Source: Marinobacterium profundum (GTDB taxonomy: Bacteria; Pseudomonadota; Gammaproteobacteria; Pseudomonadales; Balneatricaceae). From it: a stretch of DNA of 35,000 nucleotides. The notes below the pieces were generated by a model. It made no database searches. It was given only the letters and a program-made list of their open reading frames with translations, and was not told where the DNA came from. A program made the translations under genes and the position numbers. Shown here piece by piece: positions 1 through 7,570 of the stretch. The stretch covers positions 1-35,000 of the forward strand of contig NZ_BCNS01000158.1 in assembly GCF_001528745.1 (NCBI RefSeq), read 5' to 3'. Every line of letters starts with the position of its first letter. The stretch's first letter is position 1.

Positions 1-280
1 CGCAACACAAACCATCAAACCCCTCCGATGCCTCAGCCTGCACAGGCTTCAACACAACCTCCATAATCTCGTCTCACCATCGTAACCAGATCAACCTGGC
101 AACGACCCGCCGACCGGAACAATTCGCTTGGGTAAACGGCCTAGATTTTTGGCCAGACTACCTGTACCGGACATGGCTTGATTTTTATTTTTTGCAGGGT
201 ATGATCCATTTAAATATTAATTTTTTGGCACTACTGAATATGTATTTATTTCCCGCAAGAACCCTGATCTTCCTGACTTA
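1..280 (+). other. Left-edge region with an open frame of uncertain meaning
   Basis: No gene is recognised here. One plus-strand frame stays open from base 3 to a TAA at 279-281 (about 92 codons) with no evident start, so it could be the 3' end of a gene running in from the left. Its translation resembles nothing I know. Its second half is AT-rich and promoter-like, which argues for an intergenic region that is open by chance. Confidence 0.2.
178..205 (+). promoter_or_regulatory. Candidate sigma-70 promoter for the Rnk-like gene
   Basis: TTGATT at 178-183 and TATGAT at 200-205 are separated by 16 bp in an AT-rich stretch. Transcription would start near 212 and give a leader of about 130 nt containing the hairpin at 281-307. 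The match is by eye against the -35/-10 consensus. Confidence 0.4.
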
Positions 281-307
281 AGCCGGAGAGTGTAAAGCTC
301 TCCGGCT
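281..307 (+). promoter_or_regulatory. Perfect 10-bp hairpin in leader of the Rnk-like gene
   Basis: AGCCGGAGAG at 281-290 pairs perfectly with CTCTCCGGCT at 298-307 across a 7-nt loop. No T-run follows on either strand, so it is not a standard intrinsic terminator. It lies 23 nt before the ribosome binding site of the gene at 342. It could be a leader structure, or the end of a transcript from the left. Confidence 0.5.
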
Positions 308-341
308 GATTCGCTACGCTTATCATTTCGGAGGGTTTTAT

Positions 342-722
342 GTGAACTGCTATACTCCTGCGTCCTTTAAAAGCATTGCTGATCGTTTAAGTTACTATTT
401 TATTACCGAAGAAGGCTTCAGTTATACAAGCCCTCTGAATCTATTGGTTACTTTCAGCAAAGTAGAACAGCTTGGTCATGGGGCATCAGGGCTGCCGCCA
501 TCTGCATACCCAGGGTCAAGGCTGTTGGTCAAATTGCTGCAAACCGGCGAAAAGTCTACATTGATGCTGGTAAGCCCTGCAGAGGCCAGCCCCTCGGCAC
601 AGCGAATATCTATATTGTCGCCGCTGGGGTCTGCCCTCCTCGGAAAGGTGCCGGGGGACATATGCCAGGTTCGCGTCTTCGGATCGGTACTTGATTTTGA
701 ACTTCTTTCAATCCTGGATTAA
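342..722 (+). CDS. GreA/GreB-Rnk type C-terminal domain protein
   Basis: This 126-residue protein has a C-terminal half (about residues 65-125) like the FKBP-like C-terminal domain of GreA, GreB and Rnk. The clearest segment is RISILSPLGSALLGKVPGD, matching the 'ISVLTPVGAALLG' core of Rnk. These proteins bind RNA polymerase in or near its secondary channel. The N-terminal half is not a recognisable GreA coiled coil, so transcript cleavage activity is unlikely and an Rnk-like anti-pausing or regulatory role is more plausible. The start is GTG, supported by GGAGGG at 330-335. The ATG two bases earlier runs straight into TGA. It is a single-gene unit with its own leader. Domain family fairly sure, function uncertain. 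Confidence 0.7.
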   Translation: MNCYTPASFKSIADRLSYYFITEEGFSYTSPLNLLVTFSKVEQLGHGASGLPPSAYPGSRLLVKLLQTGEKSTLMLVSPAEASPSAQRISILSPLGSALLGKVPGDICQVRVFGSVLDFELLSILD

Positions 723-859
723 TAAATAGTGGGAGGATACTGCTTTGAAAATTTTCTGATGCCTTGCGCATCTCTCCTTGCAAATATATGTCGACTTATC
801 GGCGGGCGAATTTTTCGCACAGTCGAGAGAGTCTATTTCAAATTAACGGAGAAACCGAA

Positions 860-949
860 ATGACCAAAGGCAAGGATAAAAAACAGGCAACCAAGACGTT
901 AAAGGAAAAGCGTCGAGAGAAGCGTGACAAGAAAAAAGATGACGCTTAA
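860..949 (+). CDS. 29-residue lysine-rich microprotein
   Basis: A short frame starts at ATG 860 behind a GGAGA element at 849-853 and ends at TAA 947-949. The product is extremely charged: 11 Lys, 3 Arg and 6 Asp/Glu among 29 residues, with the run TLKEKRREKRDKKKDD at the C-terminal end. Such a peptide could bind nucleic acid or a ribosome, but that is inference from composition only. The frame is open further upstream to 764, but that extension has no ribosome binding site and different composition. It lies between two small genes and is followed by a 21-bp palindrome and a hairpin, which fits a short independent transcript. Confidence 0.5.
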   Translation: MTKGKDKKQATKTLKEKRREKRDKKKDDA

Positions 950-963
950 AACTAAAGCACTTC

Positions 964-984
964 TATTAACCCCAGGGGTTAATA
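964..984. promoter_or_regulatory. 21-bp perfect palindrome
   Basis: TATTAACCCC at 964-973 is mirrored by GGGGTTAATA at 975-984 around a single central A. It begins 15 bp after the stop of the 29-residue microprotein gene. It could be an operator or part of a termination region; no T-run follows. Confidence 0.45.
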
Positions 985-1006
985 AATGAAGTACATCTGC
1001 TTCATC

Positions 1007-1037
1007 ATTGGGCCTTTCATTGGAACGAAGGCCCAAT
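1007..1037. terminator. Hairpin, possible termination structure
   Basis: ATTGGGCCTT at 1007-1016 pairs perfectly with AAGGCCCAAT at 1028-1037 (11-nt loop). It lies 58 bp past the microprotein stop. It lacks a downstream T-run, so factor-independent termination is doubtful. Confidence 0.35.
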
Positions 1038-1146
1038 GCGAGCATCACCCGCTACCACTAGAATCTTATTTTTCCGCGCAGGCCGCCAGGCAGGACTCCC
1101 GTGAAAGACTGCGCTTGGTTTCAACGGGCTCAATCAAGGATCGGAA

Positions 1147-1356
1147 ATGACTTATTTAGAGTACGACTTCGATGACCTCCAGGAGGAGTTCGGTATTACC
1201 TTTGGGCTCGGCATCGACATTGATGCCCAGCACGACGCCTTCAAAAACTACTCAGCTTACGGCGGGCAAGAGGAGAATAGTGCCACAAAAAACCTCTTCT
1301 TGAGCGATAACGGCAAGGAAATATCGGAATATAAAATCAGAGCTCACCCACTTTAG
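1147..1356 (+). CDS. Small hypothetical protein (69 aa)
   Basis: The frame starts at ATG 1147 with an AAGGA-like element at 1136-1140 and ends at TAG. The product is acidic near the N-terminus (MTYLEYDFDDLQEEFG) and has no signal peptide or membrane segment. I do not recognise a family. It could be a genuine small protein or a chance open frame. The plausible ribosome binding site and regular composition slightly favour a real gene. Confidence 0.35.
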   Translation: MTYLEYDFDDLQEEFGITFGLGIDIDAQHDAFKNYSAYGGQEENSATKNLFLSDNGKEISEYKIRAHPL

Positions 1357-1536
1357 TCTGCGCAGCCTCACCCAATACCGCCGCGCGCCACTCAATACAG
1401 CCCCGCTACGCCCAACCACAGCAATCTTGCGACTTGAAGCTCAAGCCCAGGAGCAACCCGGCCCGCCAGCCCTGCGCTTGTCGGCGGGTAACAGCAGCCA
1501 CCCAACCGGGCTGCATCGGCCAGACAAGCCAGGATT
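1357..1536. other. Gene-free stretch before the SLC13 terminator
   Basis: This is a GC-rich spacer between the small hypothetical gene and the terminator of the minus-strand symporter gene. I see no coding signal, repeat or convincing promoter in it. Confidence 0.4.
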
Positions 1537-1568
1537 AAAAAAGCCGCTGTGAACACAGCGGCTTTTTC
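1537..1568 (-). terminator. Rho-independent terminator of the SLC13 gene
   Basis: AGCCGCTGT at 1542-1550 pairs with ACAGCGGCT at 1555-1563 around a GAAC loop. A-tracts and T-tracts flank both sides, so it can work in both directions. On the minus strand the T-run lies just past the hairpin, 14-45 nt after the symporter stop codon at 1582. Confidence 0.85.
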
Positions 1569-1581
1569 TATTTAGCTAAAA

Positions 1582-2949
1582 CTAACCCAGAAAATAAAAG
1601 TAACAGGCCAGCACCCCAATACAAGCGAGATTGAGGAAAAAACCGGCCTTCATCATCTGCCCCTGACGGATCAGACCACTGCCAAAGACGATGGCATTCG
1701 GAGGTGTGGCCACCGGCAGCATAAAGGCACAGGACGCGGACACGGCAATAACTGAAGCCACCATCACCGGCGTTAACCCCAGGCTTTGCGCGACCGCCGC
1801 AAATACCGGCACCAGAAGAGCGGCGCTGGCAGTATTGGAGGCCAGCTCGGTAAGAAATACCACAAAAGCAGTAATGGTCAGCAAGATAACAAAGGGGTTG
1901 GCGCTCTCCAGCAGCGTCGTCAAATTGTTGGCAAGGAACAGACTGGTGCCTGTATCACGCAGCACGCTGCTCAGGGTCAAACCGCCACCAAATAACAGCA
2001 GGACGCCCCAATCTGTGTGCTTGGCAATGTGTTGCCACTCGGCTACCCGAGTCAGGCCGATCAGGACGATAGCGAAGAGCGCGACCAGGGTATCTAGAGC
2101 GGCCAGCCCACCCAGAACCGCAGACACTTGAGAGGAGAAAACCCATAGCATCACGGTAAGGACAAAGATGCCCAGGGTGATCTTGCGCTTGGCGTTCCAG
2201 GCGATTGATTCCTGCTCGGGCTCTATGCGCTGATTCAGGCGGGGGCGAAATAGTACGTAGAGGATAGCGATAGTCAGCGGTAACAGGATCAGGGTAATCG
2301 GCAGACCCAGCGCCATCCAGTCCGAGAAACTCAAGCCGACTTCGGCGGCGGCAATAGCATTGGGCGGGCTACCCACCAGGGTGGCGATACCACCAATACT
2401 GGCACTGTAGGCAACACCCAGCAGGACAAACACGTAGGTGCTCCTGTGCTGCTGCTGATCCAGGCAACTGAGCAGACCCAGTGCCAGCGGCAGCATCATG
2501 GCCGCCGTCGCGGTATTGCTTATCCACATGGAAAGGAAAGCCGCGGTCAGAAACATCAGCAGCACGGCCACGCTCAAGCGCCCCCTGGCCAACCGCAGTA
2601 TCCGGCTGGCAAGCAACTTGTCCAGCCCCTGACTGTGCATGGCCGCGGCCAGGGCAAAGCCTCCCAGAAACAAAAAGATAATGGGGTTGGAGAAATTGCT
2701 CAGGGCGGCCCCGGTGGTCAGGATGCCCATCACTGCAGCAAGCAAGGGCACCATCAGGGCAGTAATGGTGATATGCACCGCCTCGGTCAGCCAGAGTACG
2801 GCGATGAAGATAAGCAGGCTCAGACCTTTATTGACACCCGGCTCGAAGGGCAGGAAAGCCAGCAGGATGGCAAATAACAGGATATCAGCAAGCAATACCC
2901 AGCCTTTAATACCGACTGATGAGAGTTTTTGTACAAGATTTGTAGCCAT
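1582..2949 (-). CDS. SLC13/DASS-family sodium:dicarboxylate (anion) symporter
   Basis: This 455-residue, strongly hydrophobic protein has about 11-12 predicted membrane segments. It carries the paired SNT motifs of the divalent anion:Na+ symporter family (SNTATAAM near residue 145 and SNTASAA near residue 370). Each is followed by a substrate-loop motif: [10 protein letters not shown] in the first half, [13 protein letters not shown] near the C-terminus. The family imports dicarboxylates, or sulfate in some members, coupled to Na+ in the inner membrane. Length fits the bacterial family. It is monocistronic with its own terminator. No strong ribosome binding site is visible before the ATG. The exact substrate cannot be read from the sequence. 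Confidence 0.9.
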   Translation of the reverse strand: MATNLVQKLSSVGIKGWVLLADILLFAILLAFLPFEPGVNKGLSLLIFIAVLWLTEAVHITITALMVPLLAAVMGILTTGAALSNFSNPIIFLFLGGFALAAAMHSQGLDKLLASRILRLARGRLSVAVLLMFLTAAFLSMWISNTATAAMMLPLALGLLSCLDQQQHRSTYVFVLLGVAYSASIGGIATLVGSPPNAIAAAEVGLSFSDWMALGLPITLILLPLTIAILYVLFRPRLNQRIEPEQESIAWNAKRKITLGIFVLTVMLWVFSSQVSAVLGGLAALDTLVALFAIVLIGLTRVAEWQHIAKHTDWGVLLLFGGGLTLSSVLRDTGTSLFLANNLTTLLESANPFVILLTITAFVVFLTELASNTASAALLVPVFAAVAQSLGLTPVMVASVIAVSASCAFMLPVATPPNAIVFGSGLIRQGQMMKAGFFLNLACIGVLACYFYFLG

Positions 2950-3099
2950 ATTGTTGCTCGGGCGCTCGTATATCTTCGACTAAAAAATAAAGAGCGCATG
3001 GTACGCCAACAGACGGTCTTTGTACGTAAACAATACAGGGCGGCAGATCAGACTTTCGCAGCATGCTCAGCCATAAAAATCTTTCCAGCACGCCCTTCT

Positions 3100-3771
3100 T
3101 TATAACCCATCCCCCGGGAACAGCGTCACCCCGTCACCCAGGCACCATTGTGGATACTTGCGCATCACTCCGGCAAACAGATCCGATGCCAGCCAGTCGC
3201 TCAGCCACAGTGTCAGCGCAGTATAGCCACTGGCCTCGAACCAGACCGGATCGACCAGAGCGAACTGGCGAATAAAGGGAAATATGGCCGCATCGGCCAG
3301 CGAGTAGCCTGGTGACAACAAGCCCCTGCCCTGCTGCAGCCCGTCCTCCAGCGTCTGTAAAAAAGGTTCGGCCATTGCCCGATATTCTGCAGCTGAGCAC
3401 TCAGGATAGCGGTCGGCGTACTTGTACCTGTCCAGCGCCCACTTGAACTCGCCATCGTTGCGGCTGATAAGCTCGGCGGCAGCCTTGGCGTCGGTCCCCG
3501 ACAACCAGCACCCGGGGTCCTGTTGCCCCAAGGCCCAGCGCATAATATCGATGCTTTCCGCAATCACCTGTCCGCCCTCCGGATAGTGGCTATCAGCCGG
3601 TACCAACAGTACTGGCACCGTGCCCTTGGCCGAGATCGCCAGCATCTGCGCAGGCTTGTCCCGCAACACCACTTCTCTGAGCTCACAGCGAATGCCGGCA
3701 CGGGCCAGCGCCAGCCGGGCACGTATCGCATAGGGGCAACGTCTGAAGGAATAAAGGATAGGAAGCGACAC
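3100..3771 (-). CDS. Glutathione S-transferase family protein
   Basis: The 223-residue protein has an N-terminal thioredoxin-fold GST domain with a CPYAIRARLAL motif near residue 12, where Cys may act as in omega/glutaredoxin-2-like GSTs. A cis-proline loop (GTVPVL) and the glutathione-contact Glu-Ser (VIAESIDIM) follow. Residues from about 95 form an all-helical C-terminal domain. Cytosolic thiol transfer or glutathione conjugation is the likely activity; substrate unknown. The start is GTG at 3771, preceded by AGAGG. The gene stands alone between the symporter and a terminated minus-strand unit. Confidence 0.82.
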   Translation of the reverse strand: MSLPILYSFRRCPYAIRARLALARAGIRCELREVVLRDKPAQMLAISAKGTVPVLLVPADSHYPEGGQVIAESIDIMRWALGQQDPGCWLSGTDAKAAAELISRNDGEFKWALDRYKYADRYPECSAAEYRAMAEPFLQTLEDGLQQGRGLLSPGYSLADAAIFPFIRQFALVDPVWFEASGYTALTLWLSDWLASDLFAGVMRKYPQWCLGDGVTLFPGDGL

Positions 3772-3929
3772 AGCAGGCCTCTGTCTTGTTGATTAATGCG
3801 CCTATTGCACGGCAATAGAGCGCAGAGCGCAACCGCGAGCTAGGAATCGACAAGCTACCGTTGATCTGCGGCTTATCGCAGATAAGTTGCAGAAAGTCAC
3901 AAACGGTTTTTTGCCTGACAACAGACGCG

Positions 3930-3962
3930 AAAAACCCGGACAGGCGCGAACCTGTCCGGGTT
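3930..3962 (-). terminator. Rho-independent terminator after the small gene at 4005
   Basis: AACCCGGACAGG at 3933-3944 pairs perfectly with CCTGTCCGGGTT at 3951-3962 (6-nt loop). On the minus strand the stem is followed by TTTTT. It lies 43-75 nt past the stop codon at 4005, so it ends the BCCT/small-protein transcript. Confidence 0.85.
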
Positions 3963-4004
3963 GGGTATCGAGATTAATTGCCTGTGGGGTCACAGGACTC
4001 TGAG

Positions 4005-4259
4005 CTAGCGCCCCAGCACAGGCACCAGATACTGATCGATGGCACGGGCAACGTCAGGCAGCATTATTTCCCGCTGTTGACGCAACTCATGCACCAGCGC
4101 CTTGGCCTGGGCCAGGCTGGAAGCCCCCTGCGGCTGCGCCAGCCAATTGAGCAACTGGCGACAGCAATGCTCGGCATCCACATTCTGGTCAACGGGAATC
4201 CCCAGCCGCACCAGGCGTTCACGAAAATCATCCTGATCAATCAGATCGGCATACATCAT
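4005..4259 (-). CDS. Small conserved-looking hypothetical protein (84 aa)
   Basis: An 84-residue soluble, mostly helical protein (MMYADLIDQDDFRERLVRLG at the start) without signal peptide or membrane segment. It contains two adjacent cysteines (HCCRQ). I do not recognise its family. It lies 97 bp downstream of the BCCT gene on the same strand and is followed by a strong terminator, so the two are probably co-transcribed. The ATG has a purine-rich GAGAGGA element about 8 nt upstream. A link to betaine uptake would be guilt by position only. Confidence 0.6.
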   Translation of the reverse strand: MMYADLIDQDDFRERLVRLGIPVDQNVDAEHCCRQLLNWLAQPQGASSLAQAKALVHELRQQREIMLPDVARAIDQYLVPVLGR

Positions 4260-4340
4260 CTCTGCGTCCTCTCTCTGACGGGCAATTGAATGGGCATCCT
4301 GCCACGCTGCCTGCGGCCGGCTTCCTGCGCCAGCTTTCAG

Positions 4341-4367
4341 CTTAGTAAACTTATACTTAGTAAACTT
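4341..4367. repeat. Direct repeat across the BCCT stop codon
   Basis: CTTAGTAAACTT occurs at 4341-4352 and again at 4356-4367, a 15-bp period. The second copy contains the TAA stop of the BCCT gene. This looks like a recent slippage duplication of the gene's last codons. Confidence 0.6.
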
Positions 4368-5940
4368 CTGCTTTTAAACCTTTATAAAGGCTCACACACA
4401 TCAGCATCAAGACCAGCGTAAATGGCAGACCCGTCGTGATGGCCGCCGCCTGCAGTGCGGTCAGGGCCTCGGAACCACCCCCTACCAGCAATACTGCGGC
4501 AATAATGCCGACCAGGGAAGCCCAAAACAGACGCTGGATCATGGGTGCGTCGGTTTTGCCGCCGGAGGTAATGCTGTCGATCACCAGGGAGCCAGAGTCG
4601 GCCGAGGTGATAAAGAACACCAGCACCAGCAGCACGGCGATTGAGGACATCACCATACTCAGCGGCATATTCTCGAACATCTGGAACATCGCCAGGGAAA
4701 CATCACCGATGCCGTTGGCCAGCTCACCAACACCGGCTTGCGCCTGTTCGATCGCAGTGCCACCAAAGGCACCCATCCAAAGAGCAGTCACCAGGGTCGG
4801 CACCAGCAATACAGCGGTCAGGAACTCGCGTACGGTACGGCCACGGGAAACACGGGCGATAAACATGCCCACGAACGGCGACCAGGACACCCACCAGGCC
4901 CAGTAGAAAACGGTCCAGCCGTGGAACCAGGTACCGTCTTCACGACCTACCCAGTTACTCAGCGGTATGATGTTCTCTGCATAACTGCCCAGAATGTTGC
5001 CAACCGAGCGGAACACTTCCAGCGTCGGGCCCACGACTATCACCAGCGCAATAAGGCAGGCCGCTATCACCATATTGATGTTGCTTAGCAGCTTCACGCC
5101 GCCGTCCATGCCTCGAGCAACGGACATCAACGCCACTGCGGTCACACAGATGATCACCACGATCTGGGTCGTCAGGCTGTTTTCGATGCCAAACAGGTAG
5201 TTCAGGCCACCGGACGCCTGCTGCGCACCCAACCCCAGGGATGTTGCCAAACCAAAGATGGTCGCCAGCACCGCCAGGATATCGATCACATGACCTATCG
5301 GTCCCCAGCACTTCTCACCCAGCAATGGGTAGAAGGCGGAGCGAATAGTCATCGGCAGGCCCTTGTTGTAGCAGAAGAAAGCCAGTGACAGGGCAACAAC
5401 GCCGTAGATCGCCCAGGGATGCAGACCCCAGTGATACATGGTTGCGCCCAGCGCCAGATCCGCACCTTCTGCGGTTCTGGGCGCCACGTTCAACGGCGTA
5501 CCGTACCAGTCGGTGTAGTAGGCCACAGGCTCCGCCACACTCCAGAACATCAGGCCGATGCCCATACCGGCGGCAAACAGCATGGAGAACCAGGACATGG
5601 TCGAATATTCAGGCTTGGCCTTGGCACCGCCCAAACGAACCTTGCCTACTGGCAGTACGATCAGCGCCAGGCAGAACAGCACAAAAAGGTTACCGCCGAT
5701 CATGAACAACCAGTCGAAATTTTCGATCGACCAGCCGCGTGCGCCGGTCAATGCGACCTTGGCTTCGGCAGGGAACAGCAAGGTACCTACGATAAACAGC
5801 AGAATAAGGCCTGCACTCACGCCAAATACGGGGTTATGGACATCCATCCCCATAATCTGCACGTTGTCCTGACCCAACTCATAATCCGTATCGTACTCAT
5901 TTTCTGCAACAGCACTGTCGGTTTTTAAACCCGCGTTCAT
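4357..5940 (-). CDS. BCCT-family betaine/choline/carnitine transporter
   Basis: This 527-residue protein has 12 expected membrane helices and the BCCT signature FYWAWWVSWSPFVGMF, followed by IARVSRGRTVREF (about residues 345-375). The glycine-rich helix GMGIGLMFWSVAEP near residue 125 matches the GxGxG stretch of Na+-coupled members such as BetP. The N-terminal cytoplasmic tail is about 35 residues and acidic. The C-terminal tail is very short, unlike the long osmosensing tail of BetP, which suggests uptake for catabolism rather than osmotic activation (inference). Proximity to the dgc/gbdR cluster suggests betaine, dimethylglycine or choline as substrate. GAGGAG lies 6 nt before the ATG. Confidence 0.92.
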   Translation of the reverse strand: MNAGLKTDSAVAENEYDTDYELGQDNVQIMGMDVHNPVFGVSAGLILLFIVGTLLFPAEAKVALTGARGWSIENFDWLFMIGGNLFVLFCLALIVLPVGKVRLGGAKAKPEYSTMSWFSMLFAAGMGIGLMFWSVAEPVAYYTDWYGTPLNVAPRTAEGADLALGATMYHWGLHPWAIYGVVALSLAFFCYNKGLPMTIRSAFYPLLGEKCWGPIGHVIDILAVLATIFGLATSLGLGAQQASGGLNYLFGIENSLTTQIVVIICVTAVALMSVARGMDGGVKLLSNINMVIAACLIALVIVVGPTLEVFRSVGNILGSYAENIIPLSNWVGREDGTWFHGWTVFYWAWWVSWSPFVGMFIARVSRGRTVREFLTAVLLVPTLVTALWMGAFGGTAIEQAQAGVGELANGIGDVSLAMFQMFENMPLSMVMSSIAVLLVLVFFITSADSGSLVIDSITSGGKTDAPMIQRLFWASLVGIIAAVLLVGGGSEALTALQAAAITTGLPFTLVLMLMCVSLYKGLKAEVY

Positions 5941-5992
5941 TCAACACTCCTCACCCGTGTCGGGCTCGATATAATTTTGTCGTTATTGTTAT

Positions 5993-6018
5993 ATTTCGCG
6001 ACATAATCTCTGCGAAAT
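5993..6018. promoter_or_regulatory. Candidate operator upstream of the BCCT gene
   Basis: ATTTCGC at 5993-5999 and GCGAAAT at 6012-6018 form a perfect inverted repeat with a 12-bp AT-rich spacer. It lies 53-78 bp upstream of the BCCT start codon, beside AT-rich promoter-like sequence. The layout fits a dimeric repressor or activator site. Which regulator binds (GbdR, a BetI-like repressor or another) cannot be decided here. Confidence 0.45.
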
Positions 6019-6233
6019 TCATTAACCCTATAAAGGACTAAAACAAGCCTCCCGCAGAACTAAGCTGGCACTATGGTGACTCCATATTACAAACAAGTAC
6101 CGACGCTAGTGTTCTAATAGCGACATCAGCATTGCCGATATCCCCCCATGGCGACATCGGGAACCTGTAAGCGGCATGGTGCTAAAATATCTGCGGCCAA
6201 TCCGCACAAATCGCTGGTTCCAGACGCAGGGAT

Positions 6234-6282
6234 AAGGGCTAGAAGCTAGAAGCTAGAAGCTAGAAGCTAGAAGCTAGGAAGC
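6234..6282 (+). repeat. Heptad tandem repeat R1, unit AGAAGCT
   Basis: Five perfect copies of AGAAGCT at 6241-6275 are flanked by degenerate copies on both sides. It belongs to the same degenerate 7-bp family as the repeats at 13667, 14971, 15306, 17813, 17904, 20895 and 30748. Unlike most of those, it is not next to a stop codon; it lies between the BCCT start and the etfB end. Confidence 0.9.
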
Positions 6283-6364
6283 AGCCTGACGCCCTTTTAG
6301 TCGGGTGCAGCAAACAGGCCACGAGCGAATACAGCCTGTACATAAACCCTGCTTTTGTGCATAA

Positions 6365-6411
6365 GGGCCATGGATGGCCCGAGTGCAGTTTTTGCAAGGA
6401 GCAAAAAACTG
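6365..6411. repeat. Pair of adjacent hairpins in the spacer, possible dispersed element
   Basis: GGGCCAT (6365-6371) and ATGGCCC (6374-6380) form one palindrome. CAGTTTTTGC (6386-6395) and GCAAAAAACTG (6401-6411) form a second, nearly perfect hairpin immediately after. Short CCATG words recur over the next 35 bp. The arrangement resembles intergenic repeat elements of marine gammaproteobacteria, but only a genome-wide copy count would establish that. Confidence 0.4.
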
Positions 6412-6445
6412 TCCATACACACGCAGGATAAATACGTCCATGTAT

Positions 6446-6471
6446 AAAAAAATCCGGGCAAGTGCCCGGAT
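6446..6471 (-). terminator. Rho-independent terminator, minus strand
   Basis: ATCCGGGC (6452-6459) pairs with GCCCGGAT (6464-6471) around a 4-nt loop. On the minus strand seven T follow. It lies about 295 nt past the etfB stop and is the first typical intrinsic terminator for the betaine operon, which would give that transcript a long structured 3' end. Confidence 0.75.
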
Positions 6472-6600
6472 AAAAGCCGTAATTGGTACACAAGATGAAG
6501 GTGAATATTGCAAACACCTGAGCCTAACGGACGCTGGAGAAAGTCGAATAAGCGACCTAACTGCAGCTCCTCTGGAGCAATACGATAACAGTGATAACAG

Positions 6601-6713
6601 GAATATCCGGTGAATGGTGAGTTCACCCTGAGCAGATATAACCTGCGCCACCGTGGAAAGATAATACCGCTGATTTACTTAAGTGGAATGTCTGAATTCG
6701 TCACCGGATATTC
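6601..6713. repeat. 13-bp inverted repeat bracketing 87 bp
   Basis: GAATATCCGGTGA at 6601-6613 is matched exactly by TCACCGGATATTC at 6701-6713; TTTTT follows on the plus strand. The enclosed 87 bp contain the smaller palindrome GGTGAGTTCACC (6616-6627). Possible readings are a large stem-loop RNA, a small non-autonomous mobile element with terminal inverted repeats, or a regulatory structure. No target duplication is evident. Confidence 0.45.
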
Positions 6714-6719
6714 TTTTTA

Positions 6720-6752
6720 CGACAGTTACCGACTATTAATCGGTAACTGTCG
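6720..6752. promoter_or_regulatory. Perfect 13-bp hairpin just after etfB
   Basis: CGACAGTTACCGA at 6720-6732 pairs perfectly with TCGGTAACTGTCG at 6740-6752 (7-nt loop). It begins 13 nt after the etfB stop on the minus strand. No T-run follows, so it is more likely an mRNA 3'-end protecting or processing structure than a terminator. Confidence 0.55.
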
Positions 6753-6764
6753 CAATAACGACAA

Positions 6765-7541
6765 TTATCGAATCACGCCCTCTTCGAGCAGCAGATCAAA
6801 AATGGCCTGCGCCTGTTCTACCGCTGGCTGATCCTTGATAATGCGCCCGCCGGTGCCCTGAGACTTGGCCGTGGCCGCCTTGAAACGCTCGGCAGCCGTC
6901 GTGGCCTTGACCTTCTTGAGGCGTTTTGGCCGCTTGCGCGCAGGTGCATGCTGCCACTGGGTACGTTCGCTATCGGCGGTTTCAACCCAGGGCATGGCCT
7001 CGAGCTGCGCACGGCGACCCGGCCCATAGGCACTCTGGCGCCCTGCCGTCGCCGCCATATCAACACTGGCCACGAAAGGCAGACGCACCTGAATGGCCCG
7101 GCGCTGCCCGCGCGGTAACGCCTGCAGAATCTGTGCTTCGCCGTTTTCTATGCTGACGATATCAGCAATGCGTGTCACCAGCGGCCAGCCCAGTTTCTCG
7201 GCCAGCAGATAAGGCGCCATGCCGGAGGACTCGCCGCTTTCGGCGCGCACCCCGGTCAGTACCACATCGGGGCGATGCTCATTAAGGTAATCGCCGAGGG
7301 CCACCACCGCATCGGCATCCGCCGACTGCTGCAGTATCCGCAGGCTTTTCAGCCCCATGCCGGCATACTGGCGCAGAGACTCATCCGCCGCATCACCGGC
7401 ATGCAGTACCTGCACCCGCTCACCGGCCAGACGCAGACCCAGCTCCACGGCGCGTGCATCCTGCTCGGCGCGGCGCGCACGGCCCGACTTGGGGTGCTGC
7501 CCGATAGACACCAGGGCAACGATATTGAGATCAGATGACAT
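6765..7541 (-). CDS. etfB: Electron transfer flavoprotein beta subunit (betaine cluster)
   Basis: This 258-residue protein has an EtfB-type Rossmann-like fold. It opens with NIVALVSIGQHPKSGR and has the helix/loop segment DVVLTGVRAESGESSGMAPYL (about residues 91-111) and LPRGQRRAIQVRLPFV in the place of the AMP/FAD-binding region. The lysine-rich linker near residue 205 (RKRPKRLKKVK) and a C-terminal tail extend the typical length slightly. It would pair with EtfA to accept electrons from dimethylglycine demethylation and pass them to ETF-QO. It is the last gene of the operon, 29 nt after etfA, with a strong GGGAGGG ribosome binding site. Position corresponds to PA5401 of P. aeruginosa. Confidence 0.85.
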   Translation of the reverse strand: MSSDLNIVALVSIGQHPKSGRARRAEQDARAVELGLRLAGERVQVLHAGDAADESLRQYAGMGLKSLRILQQSADADAVVALGDYLNEHRPDVVLTGVRAESGESSGMAPYLLAEKLGWPLVTRIADIVSIENGEAQILQALPRGQRRAIQVRLPFVASVDMAATAGRQSAYGPGRRAQLEAMPWVETADSERTQWQHAPARKRPKRLKKVKATTAAERFKAATAKSQGTGGRIIKDQPAVEQAQAIFDLLLEEGVIR

Positions 7542-7570
7542 GTTCGACCCTCCCGTTGCGGTCAGTCTGT

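Noticed and set aside
3802-3993. 63-codon minus-strand open frame
   Set aside because: It runs through the perfect terminator hairpin at 3930-3962 and has no ribosome binding site.
6260-6651. Overlapping short open frames in the structured spacer
   Set aside because: They translate hairpins and the heptad array, have no ribosome binding site and no recognisable protein features.
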